Shown piece after piece: positions 26,258-34,564 of a DNA stretch of 64,000 nucleotides (position 1 is its first letter; each line of letters begins with the position of its first letter). This DNA is from Sphingobium sp. YR768. Lineage in GTDB: Bacteria > Pseudomonadota > Alphaproteobacteria > Sphingomonadales > Sphingomonadaceae. The DNA lies in NCBI RefSeq assembly GCF_900111125.1, contig NZ_FOGE01000007.1, positions 62,001 to 126,000 on the forward strand, given 5' to 3'. The notes under the pieces are model-generated. The model had not been told where the DNA came from. It saw only the letters and a list, made by a program, of their open reading frames with translations, and ran no database searches. Both the position numbers and the translations under genes were made by a program.

Positions 26258-26496
26258 CAACCGGCGTCTTTCCCTGCGGCGCTTCCGCCAGCGATCAGAG
26301 GCATCAGCATGGCGTGGAGCGAGTCTTCCGCACGCGCTCGACGTGAAGCATCTGTGGAAGCAAGATCGCGGCGTATCCAGTCGGGCAAGCGGCGAAGCAG
26401 GTCGTTCAGTTTCGAATCCGAAAAATAGGCATGCCCGCTTCTTTGCCGCAGCATCGGCCATCTGAAAACCGGAACATGCATCTGCCCACCATGCAA
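26257..26496 (-). CDS. Small protein coupled to DUF6880 gene
   Basis: 79 aa from 26496, or 65 aa from ATG 26454. The conserved-looking part is LNDLLRRLPDWIRRDLASTD, then RRARAEDSLHAML, two amphipathic helices. Its TGA shares one base with the DUF6880 ATG, typical of coupled translation. Likely a small partner of that protein; unrecognised family. Confidence 0.5.
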   Translation of the reverse strand: MHGGQMHVPVFRWPMLRQRSGHAYFSDSKLNDLLRRLPDWIRRDLASTDASRRARAEDSLHAMLMPLIAGGSAAGKDAG

Positions 26497-26501
26497 TCCG
26501 A

Positions 26502-26561
26502 CCGGAGGGGAGGGGGCGGAAGCGAGAGTGCATCGGGACGGCTCGAGAGGAGGATCGCCAT
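26502..26561 (+). promoter_or_regulatory. Purine-rich leader
   Basis: GGAGGGGAGGGGGCGGAAGC lies at 26504-26523, followed by GAGAGGAGG at 26545-26553. The latter is a strong ribosome site for either ATG 26560 or GTG 26562. Same type of tract as before other accessory operons in the window. Confidence 0.4.
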
Positions 26562-26711
26562 GTGGTTGGATGCCGGGTGTGTTGGGACGGCGGCAAACGG
26601 CAATCGGTGTTCGATGCCGCCGTCGACGCCGGCGGTGTCAGTCAGGCCTCGCTTGCCGCGATGCGCCTTGGAACTATGGAGAACAATGCATGGCCATTCC
26701 ATCCGGCGTAG
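26562..26711 (+). CDS. Possible small protein (49 aa), GTG start
   Basis: A short frame starting at GTG 26562 behind GAGAGGAGG and ending at TAG 26709. It reads CWDGGKRQSVFDAAVDAGGV, then SQASLAAMRLGTMEN, with normal G+C codon usage. It overlaps the next gene's ATG (26690) by 22 bases. The alternative frame from ATG 26560 is Arg/Ser-rich and less protein-like, so the GTG frame is favoured. Confidence 0.4.
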   Translation: MVGCRVCWDGGKRQSVFDAAVDAGGVSQASLAAMRLGTMENNAWPFHPA

Positions 26712-27532
26712 CCGGCGACATCGTCACCCATGTCGCGCTCAGCAGCCTCGAACGCTCAGGCTTGCAGGTCGCCCTATTCGATCCCGCAGCCATATCGTCG
26801 ATCCGGGGCGGGGCGCAGCTCAACCTCATCGATACTGACGATAGCGGCACGCTCAAACATGTCGTTGCCCTAAGCGATTATCCTGACGCGCTCTGGCGCG
26901 CGGTGGCGCCCGCCCTTGTCGAAGCTCCGGCTCCCGCGTCTGCACCGGTCACGCTTGCCAATCTCTACGCGTCCCGCGCCGTTCCCGATCCGCAGCGCCA
27001 TGCCTGCTTCATCGCGCTGACACCCGCCGAACTGGAAGCGGCGCTCGAGGCCGACTATCCCGATGCGCTGGACCGGCGCAACGCCATCGGCGCGCGCATC
27101 CATTGCATGCATCAGTTGCGCTGGTTCAACGATATCGTCGCCTTCCTGCCACCCGGCGCGCTGTCGCAAACCGGATGGCAGGCGGCCGCTCAGCAGATCG
27201 ACCAGCCCGAAGGACCTTGCTGGGCGCCGGAGCTCCTGCTGCGCCGCCGCTCGCTGTTCCACGATCCGAAACTGGACCGCGCGTCTGCACTGATCCGGGA
27301 AATCGAGGCATCGCTGTGGATATCATGCGAGGCGCCTTTCGGAGCAGGGCAGGATTTCGACGCCTATCGAGCCGGCCTGTTCAGCCAGGTGATGGCCGAC
27401 GCCTGCGCGCTGGGAATCCTCCACGATGACGACGATCGCCAGTTCGCTGTCGTGACCGATGCCCTGGAAGCGGCCGGTCATGACTGGCGCAATGCTGGAC
27501 CCTTCATTCTTCCGGCAGCGATCGCCGCCTGA
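26690..27532 (+). CDS. Hypothetical protein (280 aa)
   Basis: 280 aa from ATG 26690 (TATGGAGAAC upstream). Features: GDIVTHVALSSLERSGLQVA at the N-terminus; a central helical part CFIALTPAELEAALEADYPD; and a late DACALGILHDDDDRQFAVV. No known motif. It is followed by the HerA-like ATPase gene 60 bases on and may form part of that operon. Confidence 0.6.
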   Translation: MAIPSGVAGDIVTHVALSSLERSGLQVALFDPAAISSIRGGAQLNLIDTDDSGTLKHVVALSDYPDALWRAVAPALVEAPAPASAPVTLANLYASRAVPDPQRHACFIALTPAELEAALEADYPDALDRRNAIGARIHCMHQLRWFNDIVAFLPPGALSQTGWQAAAQQIDQPEGPCWAPELLLRRRSLFHDPKLDRASALIREIEASLWISCEAPFGAGQDFDAYRAGLFSQVMADACALGILHDDDDRQFAVVTDALEAAGHDWRNAGPFILPAAIAA

Positions 27533-27592
27533 ATTCCCCTCCAAACTCAACGCGAACGACCGCCTTTGGCGGCCGGTGAAGGAGTATGCCAG

Positions 27593-28795
27593 ATGACCAT
27601 TCCCATCAGCAATTTCACACGCAACGCCCGCGTCCCGCTCGGCCATTGCTCGACCGGCCCCCTGGAACTGGATCTCGGCAAACTGATGTCGGGCCGCTGC
27701 CTCATCCAGGGATCATCGGGCGCGGGCAAAAGCCAGACGTTGCGCCGGATCATCGAGGAAGCCTTCGATTATCTGACGACCATCATCGTAGACCCGGAGG
27801 GAGAGTTCACCAATCTCGCCGCGCATATCGGCGCCACGACGGTTGTCGCACGCGACTATGCCAATGACGGTCTTACCGCCCTTGCGCTGCGCACACGCCA
27901 GCACCGCATTGCGCTGCACCTTGATCTCACCGATCTTGAACCCGATCACCGGATCGAGAAGGCCGCCGCCTTTTTCGCAGGGCTCCTCTCCGCCCAACGC
28001 GAACATTGGGCGCATACGGTGCTGGTTTGCATCGACGAAGCCCATCTGCTCGCACCGCATATGGCAGCGTCCGCTCGCGGCGCGGAAACGCGCCGCCTGG
28101 GCGTCGCCACGCTGACTGACATGTGCGCACGGGGCCGCAAGCGCGGCATCGGCACGATCATCGCCACGCAGCGCCTCGCGAAACTCGCCAGTTCGGTGGT
28201 CTCGGAACTGCATAATCATCTGATCGGCCTCAATGTCTTCGACCGCGATGTGGCCCGCGCCGCCGACCTGCTCGGGTTCGGCAGCGATCAGGCAGCGTTG
28301 CTACGCCTACTTCCACCCGGCGAGTTCTTCGCCTTCGGTCCCGCGCTGGCCGCCACGCCCGTCCTCGCGAAAATCGATCCGACGATCACACCGCATATCG
28401 GCCGCACGCCCGATCTCGTGGCGGCCGCCGACCTCGGCCCGGACGAGAGCCGCACTCTGCTCGACCTTGAAAATCTGCGCGAGGTCGCGCCGGCCAGGAC
28501 CAGCCATGCCGCGATGCGGGGGCAGCGTGCGCTCGACGCCTTTCTGCTCGACCCTGCCGCTCCCGCCGCCGCGCGCATTGTCGGGGCCTTGGGCAACATA
28601 GCGCCCAACGCCACCACGGCCGACGATCTGGCGCGCCATCTCGCGCTTGCCGCCAACGATGTGGACGCCGGACTGGATCTGCTCGCTGCCATCGGTGCGT
28701 CCGACACGATGCCGCGGGGGGATACGCGTATTGCGCGCCTGTCGGCCCGGTTGCGCCTGCGCGTGGTCGATACACCCGTCGTCGGCCTGGTCTGA
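27593..28795 (+). CDS. HerA/FtsK-superfamily (DUF87) ATPase
   Basis: 400 aa. Walker A GSSGAGKS (residues 40-47), the HerA-typical DPEGEF (67-72), Walker B VLVCIDEAHLL (about 143-153), and a sensor-like IIATQR (near 188) before SELHNHLIGLN. The order matches HerA-type translocases and conjugation-coupling-like ATPases that move DNA. HerA normally pairs with the nuclease NurA, not seen here; the next gene encodes a repeat DNA-binding protein instead. Start ATG 27593 follows GGAGTATGCCAG. Confidence 0.85.
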   Translation: MTIPISNFTRNARVPLGHCSTGPLELDLGKLMSGRCLIQGSSGAGKSQTLRRIIEEAFDYLTTIIVDPEGEFTNLAAHIGATTVVARDYANDGLTALALRTRQHRIALHLDLTDLEPDHRIEKAAAFFAGLLSAQREHWAHTVLVCIDEAHLLAPHMAASARGAETRRLGVATLTDMCARGRKRGIGTIIATQRLAKLASSVVSELHNHLIGLNVFDRDVARAADLLGFGSDQAALLRLLPPGEFFAFGPALAATPVLAKIDPTITPHIGRTPDLVAAADLGPDESRTLLDLENLREVAPARTSHAAMRGQRALDAFLLDPAAPAAARIVGALGNIAPNATTADDLARHLALAANDVDAGLDLLAAIGASDTMPRGDTRIARLSARLRLRVVDTPVVGLV

Positions 28796-28805
28796 GGCAC
28801 GCATC

Positions 28806-30089
28806 ATGACCCAGAACAGCTTCGATCTCGACGCCGATCTCGTCGAACTGACCCCCTTTGTCCCCGAAGCGGAAGCCGTTCCAAACGCGCCGCTCTCCGA
28901 ACTGGCTTTCCGGGCGGACGCATGGCTCCCCGATGAGACGAGCCGCCTGCGCGCGGCATTTGCCGAAGATCGAACCATCGACGAGATCGCCGCCATGCTC
29001 GGCAGGCCCCGGGCAGGTGTCGCCACGCGTATCCATGACCTTGGCCTGCGCCGTAACTCCCGGCGGTCCTGGAGCGACTGGGACGACGAGGAAATGGCAC
29101 GCTGCTACGCACATGTCCCGACGGCAACGCTGGCTGCCCGGCTTGGCCGGGGCGTGAGCGCCCTTTATGCCCGCGCACGCCTGCTGGGCCTGTCCGAGCC
29201 CGGGTCCCCACCCTATAGCGGATGGGAGGATGCGCAACTTCGCGCCGGCTACGAACAGGGCGTTCCCGTCGCGCAGATTTCGAGTCTCATCGGGCGGCCG
29301 CTAAGCGGTGTCATCGCGCGCGCATCGGTGCTGGGCCTGCGTCATGCCTGCCAGCCGGACGACTGGACCGACGCGGAAATGACGCGGGCGCTCACGCTCG
29401 CCGCCACGGGCGCGCGCTATATGGCCATTGCCCGGATGCTGGCCCACGAAGGCTTTCCCGAGCGCAACAGCCGCAGCCTGGGGCAGCGCCTGCGCCTGCT
29501 CGGCTATGGACGGGGCTGGGGACGTGCGTGGATCGCGGAAGAGGATGATCTCCTCCGCCATGCCTATGCGACAGGCGCCAGTCTCACGCCGCTGCGGGAA
29601 AGGCTGGGCCGTTCGTCCCATTCCATCCGATGGCGCGCCGAAGCGCTGAAGCTTCGCGGCACGCATGTCCGCCGTGACGGATTTCGGCAGGGGCCGATCT
29701 GGACCGCTGAGGATGAAGCGCGTCTGTGCGCCGATTATGGCAAAATCCCGACGCGCGAGATCGCCAAGGCATTGGGGCGCGGGCTTCGCGCCGTGCTCTA
29801 CCGCGCCAATCATCTGGGCCTCGTCCACGGGTTCATGCGCCCGTTCAGCGATGATGAAGACCGGGCTATCCGCAACGCCTGGACCCATGGCGTTTCGATG
29901 GTCGATGTCGCACAGGCGCTCGGCCGCGATCCGGCGGTGATCGGCAAGCATGCGGCGCGCATCGGCTACCGGTTCAATGATCCGGCAAGGCCAAGCCGGG
30001 GACCGCGAACACGCCGGGCAAGCCGCGCGCCGGTGACGCTGGAAAGTCTCCTCGCTCTCGATCCACCCGATCTGCCGATTGCGGCCTGA
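28806..30089 (+). CDS. Protein built of about seven Myb/SANT-like helix-turn-helix repeats
   Basis: 427 aa. After an acidic N-terminus there are about seven units of roughly 45-60 residues. Each starts with an aromatic plus acidic pair (for example WSDWDDEEMARCY, YSGWEDAQLRAGY, WTAEDEARLCADY, FSDDEDRAIRNAW) and continues with a helix-turn-helix ending in LGR.....AR..LGL (AAMLGRPRAGVATRIHDLGL, ARLGRGVSALYARARLLGL, KALGRGLRAVLYRANHLGL). The plan resembles Myb/SANT or GcrA-type recognition helices. It probably binds extended DNA. It starts 10 bases after the HerA-like gene. Confidence 0.8.
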   Translation: MTQNSFDLDADLVELTPFVPEAEAVPNAPLSELAFRADAWLPDETSRLRAAFAEDRTIDEIAAMLGRPRAGVATRIHDLGLRRNSRRSWSDWDDEEMARCYAHVPTATLAARLGRGVSALYARARLLGLSEPGSPPYSGWEDAQLRAGYEQGVPVAQISSLIGRPLSGVIARASVLGLRHACQPDDWTDAEMTRALTLAATGARYMAIARMLAHEGFPERNSRSLGQRLRLLGYGRGWGRAWIAEEDDLLRHAYATGASLTPLRERLGRSSHSIRWRAEALKLRGTHVRRDGFRQGPIWTAEDEARLCADYGKIPTREIAKALGRGLRAVLYRANHLGLVHGFMRPFSDDEDRAIRNAWTHGVSMVDVAQALGRDPAVIGKHAARIGYRFNDPARPSRGPRTRRASRAPVTLESLLALDPPDLPIAA

Positions 30090-30128
30090 TCGATTTCCAT
30101 TCCCGGTCAGCTCCTTTCGGAGGTTCCC

Positions 30129-30335
30129 ATGGCTCTGCCAGTCCCGCCCGCCTGTCTCTCACCGCTCAGAAGCCAGTTATCCTCCTTCGATCGCGCCTAT
30201 CGCATTGCGCTGAACCTGCGGCGCGCCACCGGCGTTCCTCATTATGTCGTGCACGGCATCGCGCCTTTCCAGGCCTATCGCGTCACGACCCGTCCGCCGC
30301 CATGGCCCGACCGTTGGCTGGCGATGGTCGCATGA
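30129..30335 (+). CDS. Small hypothetical protein (68 aa)
   Basis: 68 aa from ATG 30129, ribosome site TTTCGGAGG. A single helix-rich part SSFDRAYRIALNLRRATGV is followed by VVHGIAPFQAYRVTTRPP. Its TGA overlaps the ATG of the PP-loop gene (ATGA), so the two are co-translated. Function unknown. Confidence 0.6.
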   Translation: MALPVPPACLSPLRSQLSSFDRAYRIALNLRRATGVPHYVVHGIAPFQAYRVTTRPPPWPDRWLAMVA

Positions 30336-31246
30336 GCGCGGGCAGGCGTGCGCCCGTCGTCGCGGCATGGGGCGCGGGCACCAATTCGACCGCGATGATC
30401 ATCGAACTCGTGCGGCGCGGCGAAATCCCCGAGATGACGTTGCTGGCGGCGATGCCCGAGCAGCCGCATACGCGCAGGCTTATCCCGATATTTCGCCAGT
30501 GGATGGACGATCATGGTGTGCCCAATGAGATCGTCGAATATCAGGCACGTTTCTTCAAGCATTGGCCGCCTTATGGGTCGCTGCTCGAGGCCTGTTTGAC
30601 CAACGGCACTTTGCCTTCGATTGCATTCGGGCTTCACAGTTGCAGTGCGCGTCATAAAATCAGCCCACAGGACAAATGGGTCAAGGCCTGGCCGCCGGCA
30701 CAACATGCCTGGGCGCATGGCGAGAAGGTCATCCGCCTCATTGGCTACGATTGCTCGGCACGCGACAACCAGCGCTATGCTCATCGCGTGGGGCATGTCG
30801 ATCCGCTGTTCCAATACCGATATCCCTTGCGAGAATGGGGTTTTACTCGAGAGGATTGCGAGCGCATTATTTTCGATGAAGGCCTACCAACCTTCTATAA
30901 AAGCTCATGTTTTTTCTGCACGGCGATGCAGCAGGAGGAGGTCAAGGCGCTGACGCGCGAAGAGTTGCGCCTTATCGTTCTTCTCGAAGCCCGCGCTGCT
31001 CCGCGGTTGAAAACCATTGAGGGACTTTGGCGCAAGTCGACGCGGAAAAGGCCGGGATCGATGACGGCCTTCATCCGGAGCGAGCAACTGCTCGATGAAC
31101 ATGAGATCGATCATATAATCGCGTCGGCGCCGCTTGACCTTCTGGATTTTCAGCGGAGCGCAGCGGCGGTTTCGCCGGAGATGAGGCCGCATATGCGGGA
31201 ATGGCTGGACCGCTTCAATGCAGGTCTCGGTCATTGGGTAGAATGA
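30332..31246 (+). CDS. PP-loop enzyme, PAPS reductase/QueC-like
   Basis: 304 aa. An N-terminal PP-loop variant VVAAWGAGTNSTAMII (residues 9-24) corresponds to the SGGxDS pyrophosphate loop of PAPS reductases, QueC and related ATP-activating enzymes. Cys104 in SCSARHKI and the pair Cys193/Cys196 in SSCFFCTAMQ are candidate ligands for a metal or Fe-S cluster. Such genes are frequent on mobile elements and near DNA-modifying genes (dnd-like thiolation, or 7-deazaguanine pathways). The substrate cannot be told from sequence. Confidence 0.75.
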   Translation: MSAGRRAPVVAAWGAGTNSTAMIIELVRRGEIPEMTLLAAMPEQPHTRRLIPIFRQWMDDHGVPNEIVEYQARFFKHWPPYGSLLEACLTNGTLPSIAFGLHSCSARHKISPQDKWVKAWPPAQHAWAHGEKVIRLIGYDCSARDNQRYAHRVGHVDPLFQYRYPLREWGFTREDCERIIFDEGLPTFYKSSCFFCTAMQQEEVKALTREELRLIVLLEARAAPRLKTIEGLWRKSTRKRPGSMTAFIRSEQLLDEHEIDHIIASAPLDLLDFQRSAAAVSPEMRPHMREWLDRFNAGLGHWVE

Positions 31247-31901
31247 CGGCCAAGATTTACCTCGCTCGGCATTCACGATGTCGTTGCCGACGGAAAAGTC
31301 CACATTCTTGATGCGTCGCAGCATAAGCTTGCAAGGCACAGGCATTGTGATAACCTTCCTCCAGACATCCTGAAACCTGCCCACCACAGCTCCCAACCTG
31401 TGGTGGGCCGTTTCTGCATGTTGGCGATCGGTGACGACAAGAACGCCCATATTCCTGACCTCAGCCGTGTCGCGCCCTAACTCGACGCGTTCCTGATACG
31501 CCGGCGTCGAACTGCTTCGAGCTGTGGAGTGACGGTCGTGCAGAGCACCGAGCAGGCGCATCGAGTGCCTTGCCCTTCGCAACCGCAACATGCATCATAT
31601 CGATGGTTGCGGAGATCTGGTCACCCCTGTGACTTGATAACCCAGCCCGCAGCACTTGCGCACCCGGGGGGCAGTCTAGGGTTCCAACGTCGTCTGGGCC
31701 GCGGCAGCGCAGGAAAGCCCGCCATTCCCATCCCGTTTCCGCCTTGCCAGCCTCAGACAATGGTGAAGCGACTTCTCCCAGCCGGTTCTTCAAAAGATTC
31801 CCGCTGCTCCCGGTCGGCTATCCATGCGGCTCCTTCAGTTTGGGCTGGTCGTGCACCGAATAGCTTTGGTGGAGGTCGCGAGGGGAGCATGGCTTGAACC
31901 T
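31247..31901. other. 655-base stretch without a supported gene
   Basis: Open frames here are short or antisense, have no ribosome sites and show no recognisable protein. The stretch separates plasmid-type genes from the dehydrogenase unit and is a likely junction. It holds one strong inverted repeat at 31380-31407. Confidence 0.5.
31380..31407. terminator. 10-bp perfect hairpin
   Basis: CCCACCACAG (31380-31389) pairs with CTGTGGTGGG (31398-31407) around an 8-base loop. It lies 133 bases after the PP-loop gene stop. The downstream tail (CCGTTTCTG) is only weakly T-rich. It could terminate the accessory operon or be a protein-binding palindrome. Confidence 0.45.
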
Positions 31902-32933
31902 TCATGCATTCTCCAGATCGAGGACCACACGTCCCTCAATCTGGCCTTTGTGCATGCGTGCGAAGACATCGTTGATATTTTCGAGGCTGGCTGTCGTCAC
32001 GGTTGCTTTCACCTTGCCCTGTGCCGCGAAATCGAGCGATTCCTGCAGATCAAGCCGGGTTCCGACGATAGAGCCCCGCACGGTGATACCGTTGAGAACC
32101 GTGTCGAAAATCGACACCGGGAAATCGCCGGGCGGCAGGCCGTTCAGCGACACGGTTCCGCCCCGTCTGACCATTCCCATCGCTTGCTGAAAGGCCTTTG
32201 GCGAGACGGCGGTAACCAGGACCCCTTGTGCGCCGCCGATCTCCTTGGTGATGAAGCTCACGGGATCGACGTCACGCGCGTTGACCGTGAGGGACGCACC
32301 CAGCGACTGAGCGAGCTTCAGCTTTGCATCGTCGATATCGACGGCAACCACATTAAGGCCCATCGCCTTGGCGTACTGCACGGCCATATGTCCAAGGCCG
32401 CCAATGCCCGATATCGCTACCCAGTCGCCCGGCTTTGTATCTGTGACTTTGAGACCCTTATAGACAGTCACCCCCGCGCACAGGATCGGGGAGATGTCGA
32501 CGAAGCTGATATTGTCGGGCAAGTGCCCCACATAATTGGCGTCGGCCAGTACATATTCGGCAAAGCTGCCGTTTACAGAATAGCCTGTATTCTGCTGCTC
32601 ATGGCACAAGGTTTCCCAGCCGCCCAGGCAGTGTACGCAGTGGCCACAAGCCGAGTAAAGCCACGGCACGCCGACGCGGTCGCCTTCCTTCACATGAGTC
32701 ACGCCCTGACCGACGGCTACCACATGGCCTGCACCCTCATGTCCCGGGATGAAGGGCGGGTTCGGCTTGACCGGCCAGTCGCCTTGGGCGGCATGAAGAT
32801 CGGTATGACAAACACCCGTCGCGGCGATCTTGACGAGAATTTGCCCGGGTCCGGGCCGCGGCACCTGCACCTCTTCGATTACGAGGGGTTTCCCGAATTC
32901 CCGGACAACCGCTGCTTTCATAGTGCTCTGCAT
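31902..32933 (-). CDS. adhP: Zinc-dependent alcohol dehydrogenase, AdhP type
   Basis: 343-aa medium-chain dehydrogenase. Catalytic-zinc region [15 protein letters not shown] and GHEGAGHV; structural-zinc cysteines [18 protein letters not shown]-binding [14 protein letters not shown] in the Rossmann domain, followed by an acidic residue pair (VAVDIDD) that favours NAD over NADP. It oxidises primary alcohols or reduces aldehydes. ATG 32933 has GCGAGAG upstream; ATG 32921 lacks a ribosome site. It lies 68 bases after the aldehyde dehydrogenase on the same strand, presumably co-transcribed. Confidence 0.93.
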   Translation of the reverse strand: MQSTMKAAVVREFGKPLVIEEVQVPRPGPGQILVKIAATGVCHTDLHAAQGDWPVKPNPPFIPGHEGAGHVVAVGQGVTHVKEGDRVGVPWLYSACGHCVHCLGGWETLCHEQQNTGYSVNGSFAEYVLADANYVGHLPDNISFVDISPILCAGVTVYKGLKVTDTKPGDWVAISGIGGLGHMAVQYAKAMGLNVVAVDIDDAKLKLAQSLGASLTVNARDVDPVSFITKEIGGAQGVLVTAVSPKAFQQAMGMVRRGGTVSLNGLPPGDFPVSIFDTVLNGITVRGSIVGTRLDLQESLDFAAQGKVKATVTTASLENINDVFARMHKGQIEGRVVLDLENA

Positions 32934-33001
32934 TGGGCTCTCGCTTCACAAGAATAGGCGTCACCGGCATGGCCGGCGCACGCAGTACAACATCTCGCCG
33001 C

Positions 33002-34390
33002 TTAGAAGGGCGCGTCGATATCGACGACGTCGATCAGTTTGTGATTGACGAACTCCTTGATACCAAGGCCGAGTAGTTCGCGCCCGTAACCGGATCGACG
33101 CACACCGCCGAACGGGAGATCGGCCTTCACCATGGTGGGGTGGTTGACGAAAACCATGCCTGTCGAAACTCGGCGCGCCACTTCGGCTCCATGGGCCGCG
33201 TCGGCAGTGAACACAGAGCCGCCCAGGCCAAAGGGCGAGTCATTGGCGATGCGCACGGCATCGTCCTCATCCCGGGCACGAAACAGCATCGAGACCGGGC
33301 CGAAGAATTCCCAATGGCGAGCGGGGTTGTCCTCGCTGACATTTGTCAGGATGGTGGGCTGCACGAATGCGCCCTGATTGGGAACCTCGGGGCCGACGGT
33401 CGTCGCGGTCGCGCCATGTTCAACGGCTTTGGCAATCATGTCCTTGAGGCCGTCAGCAGCTTTCTGCGACGAAAGGGGCGCCAAGGTGGTCTCCGGATCG
33501 AACGGATCTCCCATGCGCAAAGCCGCCACGCCTTTGGTGTAGCTTTCCAGGAATTCATCGTAGATTTCGTCGGCAATGATCATCCGTTTGGATGAAACGC
33601 ACACCTGGCCACCATTCCAGTGCCTGCCGAAAACGGCCCATTTTACCGTCTTCTCCAGGTCGGCGTCCTTCAGGACGATGAAGGCGTCCGCCCCGCCCAG
33701 TTCCATCGTCGATTTCTTGAGCGCCTTGCCCGCCGCCGAAGCCACGGCAGCACCGGCGGCTTCAGACCCTGTCAATGCAACGCCATGGACGCGAGGATCT
33801 TCCAGGATCAACTGCACCTGATCATGGCCAGCATAGAGATTGATGAATGCGTGCCGTGGCAGGCCCGCTTCGAGCATGAGCGTCTCGAATATCGCTGCGC
33901 ACTGCGGGACGTTCGCCGCGTGTTTGAGCAGGATCGTGTTTCCGGCCGACAACTGCGGTGCGATGATCCGAGCGATCTGGTAATAAGGGAAATTCCAGGG
34001 CTCGATTGCGAGCAGCACACCCAGCGGGTCATGGACGAGGATGGCGTCGCCTTCCGCCGGATCCGAAACGGGCAGCTGCTCGGGCGCCAGCAGCCGCTCG
34101 GCGTTATCCGCATAATAGTCGAAGATCGCTGCCGAGAGTTCGACTTCCGCATGCGCCTCTGATATCAGCTTGCCCATTTCCAGGGTAAGTAGCGGGGCAT
34201 ATTTATCGGTGTCCCGCCGCAGGATCGCCGCCGCCGAGCGCATGACTTTGGAGCGTTCTGCAAAAGACGTCTGGCGCCACAACTGGAACGCCGCATCGGC
34301 ATCACCAATTGCCTGCCCGATTTCAGCTTCGGTCGCGGCCTCGAATTTCTTGAGGGTCTCACCGGTATAGGGGTTGGTCGTTTCGAACAT
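33002..34390 (-). CDS. NAD(P)-dependent aldehyde dehydrogenase (succinate-semialdehyde type)
   Basis: 462 aa. Features of the aldehyde dehydrogenase superfamily: EPWNFPYYQIAR, catalytic Glu in MELGGADAFIV, catalytic Cys in GGQVCVSSKR, and EFFGPVSMLFRA. The compact N-terminus (MFETTNPYTGETLKKFE) and overall length match the short GabD/YneI-like group acting on succinate semialdehyde and similar aldehydes. With the neighbouring alcohol dehydrogenase it would convert an alcohol via the aldehyde to the acid. Divergent from the LysR gene. Confidence 0.9.
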   Translation of the reverse strand: MFETTNPYTGETLKKFEAATEAEIGQAIGDADAAFQLWRQTSFAERSKVMRSAAAILRRDTDKYAPLLTLEMGKLISEAHAEVELSAAIFDYYADNAERLLAPEQLPVSDPAEGDAILVHDPLGVLLAIEPWNFPYYQIARIIAPQLSAGNTILLKHAANVPQCAAIFETLMLEAGLPRHAFINLYAGHDQVQLILEDPRVHGVALTGSEAAGAAVASAAGKALKKSTMELGGADAFIVLKDADLEKTVKWAVFGRHWNGGQVCVSSKRMIIADEIYDEFLESYTKGVAALRMGDPFDPETTLAPLSSQKAADGLKDMIAKAVEHGATATTVGPEVPNQGAFVQPTILTNVSEDNPARHWEFFGPVSMLFRARDEDDAVRIANDSPFGLGGSVFTADAAHGAEVARRVSTGMVFVNHPTMVKADLPFGGVRRSGYGRELLGLGIKEFVNHKLIDVVDIDAPF

Positions 34391-34486
34391 TCGCCAATTT
34401 CTCTTTTGCCGAGTTGGCGTCGAGAAGTATCGCTTTGCCCGTTGTTAGCGGTTCGAGCGTCGATGCCAACGAGTTTAATGCCTTGT

Positions 34487-34504
34487 TCTCATACTCATAT
34501 GAGA
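34487..34504. promoter_or_regulatory. Candidate LysR operator dyad
   Basis: TCTCAT-ACTCAT-ATGAGA is a perfect inverted repeat with a 6-base spacer. It lies in the 174-base divergent region between the aldehyde dehydrogenase start (34390, leftward) and the LysR start (34565, rightward). The T-N11-A pattern of LysR boxes is contained in it. Position and symmetry fit autoregulation plus control of the dehydrogenase operon. Confidence 0.55.
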
Positions 34505-34564
34505 TGCCTACGGGCGAAGGACAATTGGCGAGACAGGCACATCACCTGTGCGTATGACGCACTT

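Noticed and set aside
31461..31793. Possible gene or transposase remnant in the non-coding junction
   Set aside because: Translations in all frames lack recognisable motifs and ribosome sites; no inverted terminal repeats were found.
31824..32957. 377-codon open frame on the plus strand
   Set aside because: Antisense to the alcohol dehydrogenase, whose zinc and cofactor motifs are clear.
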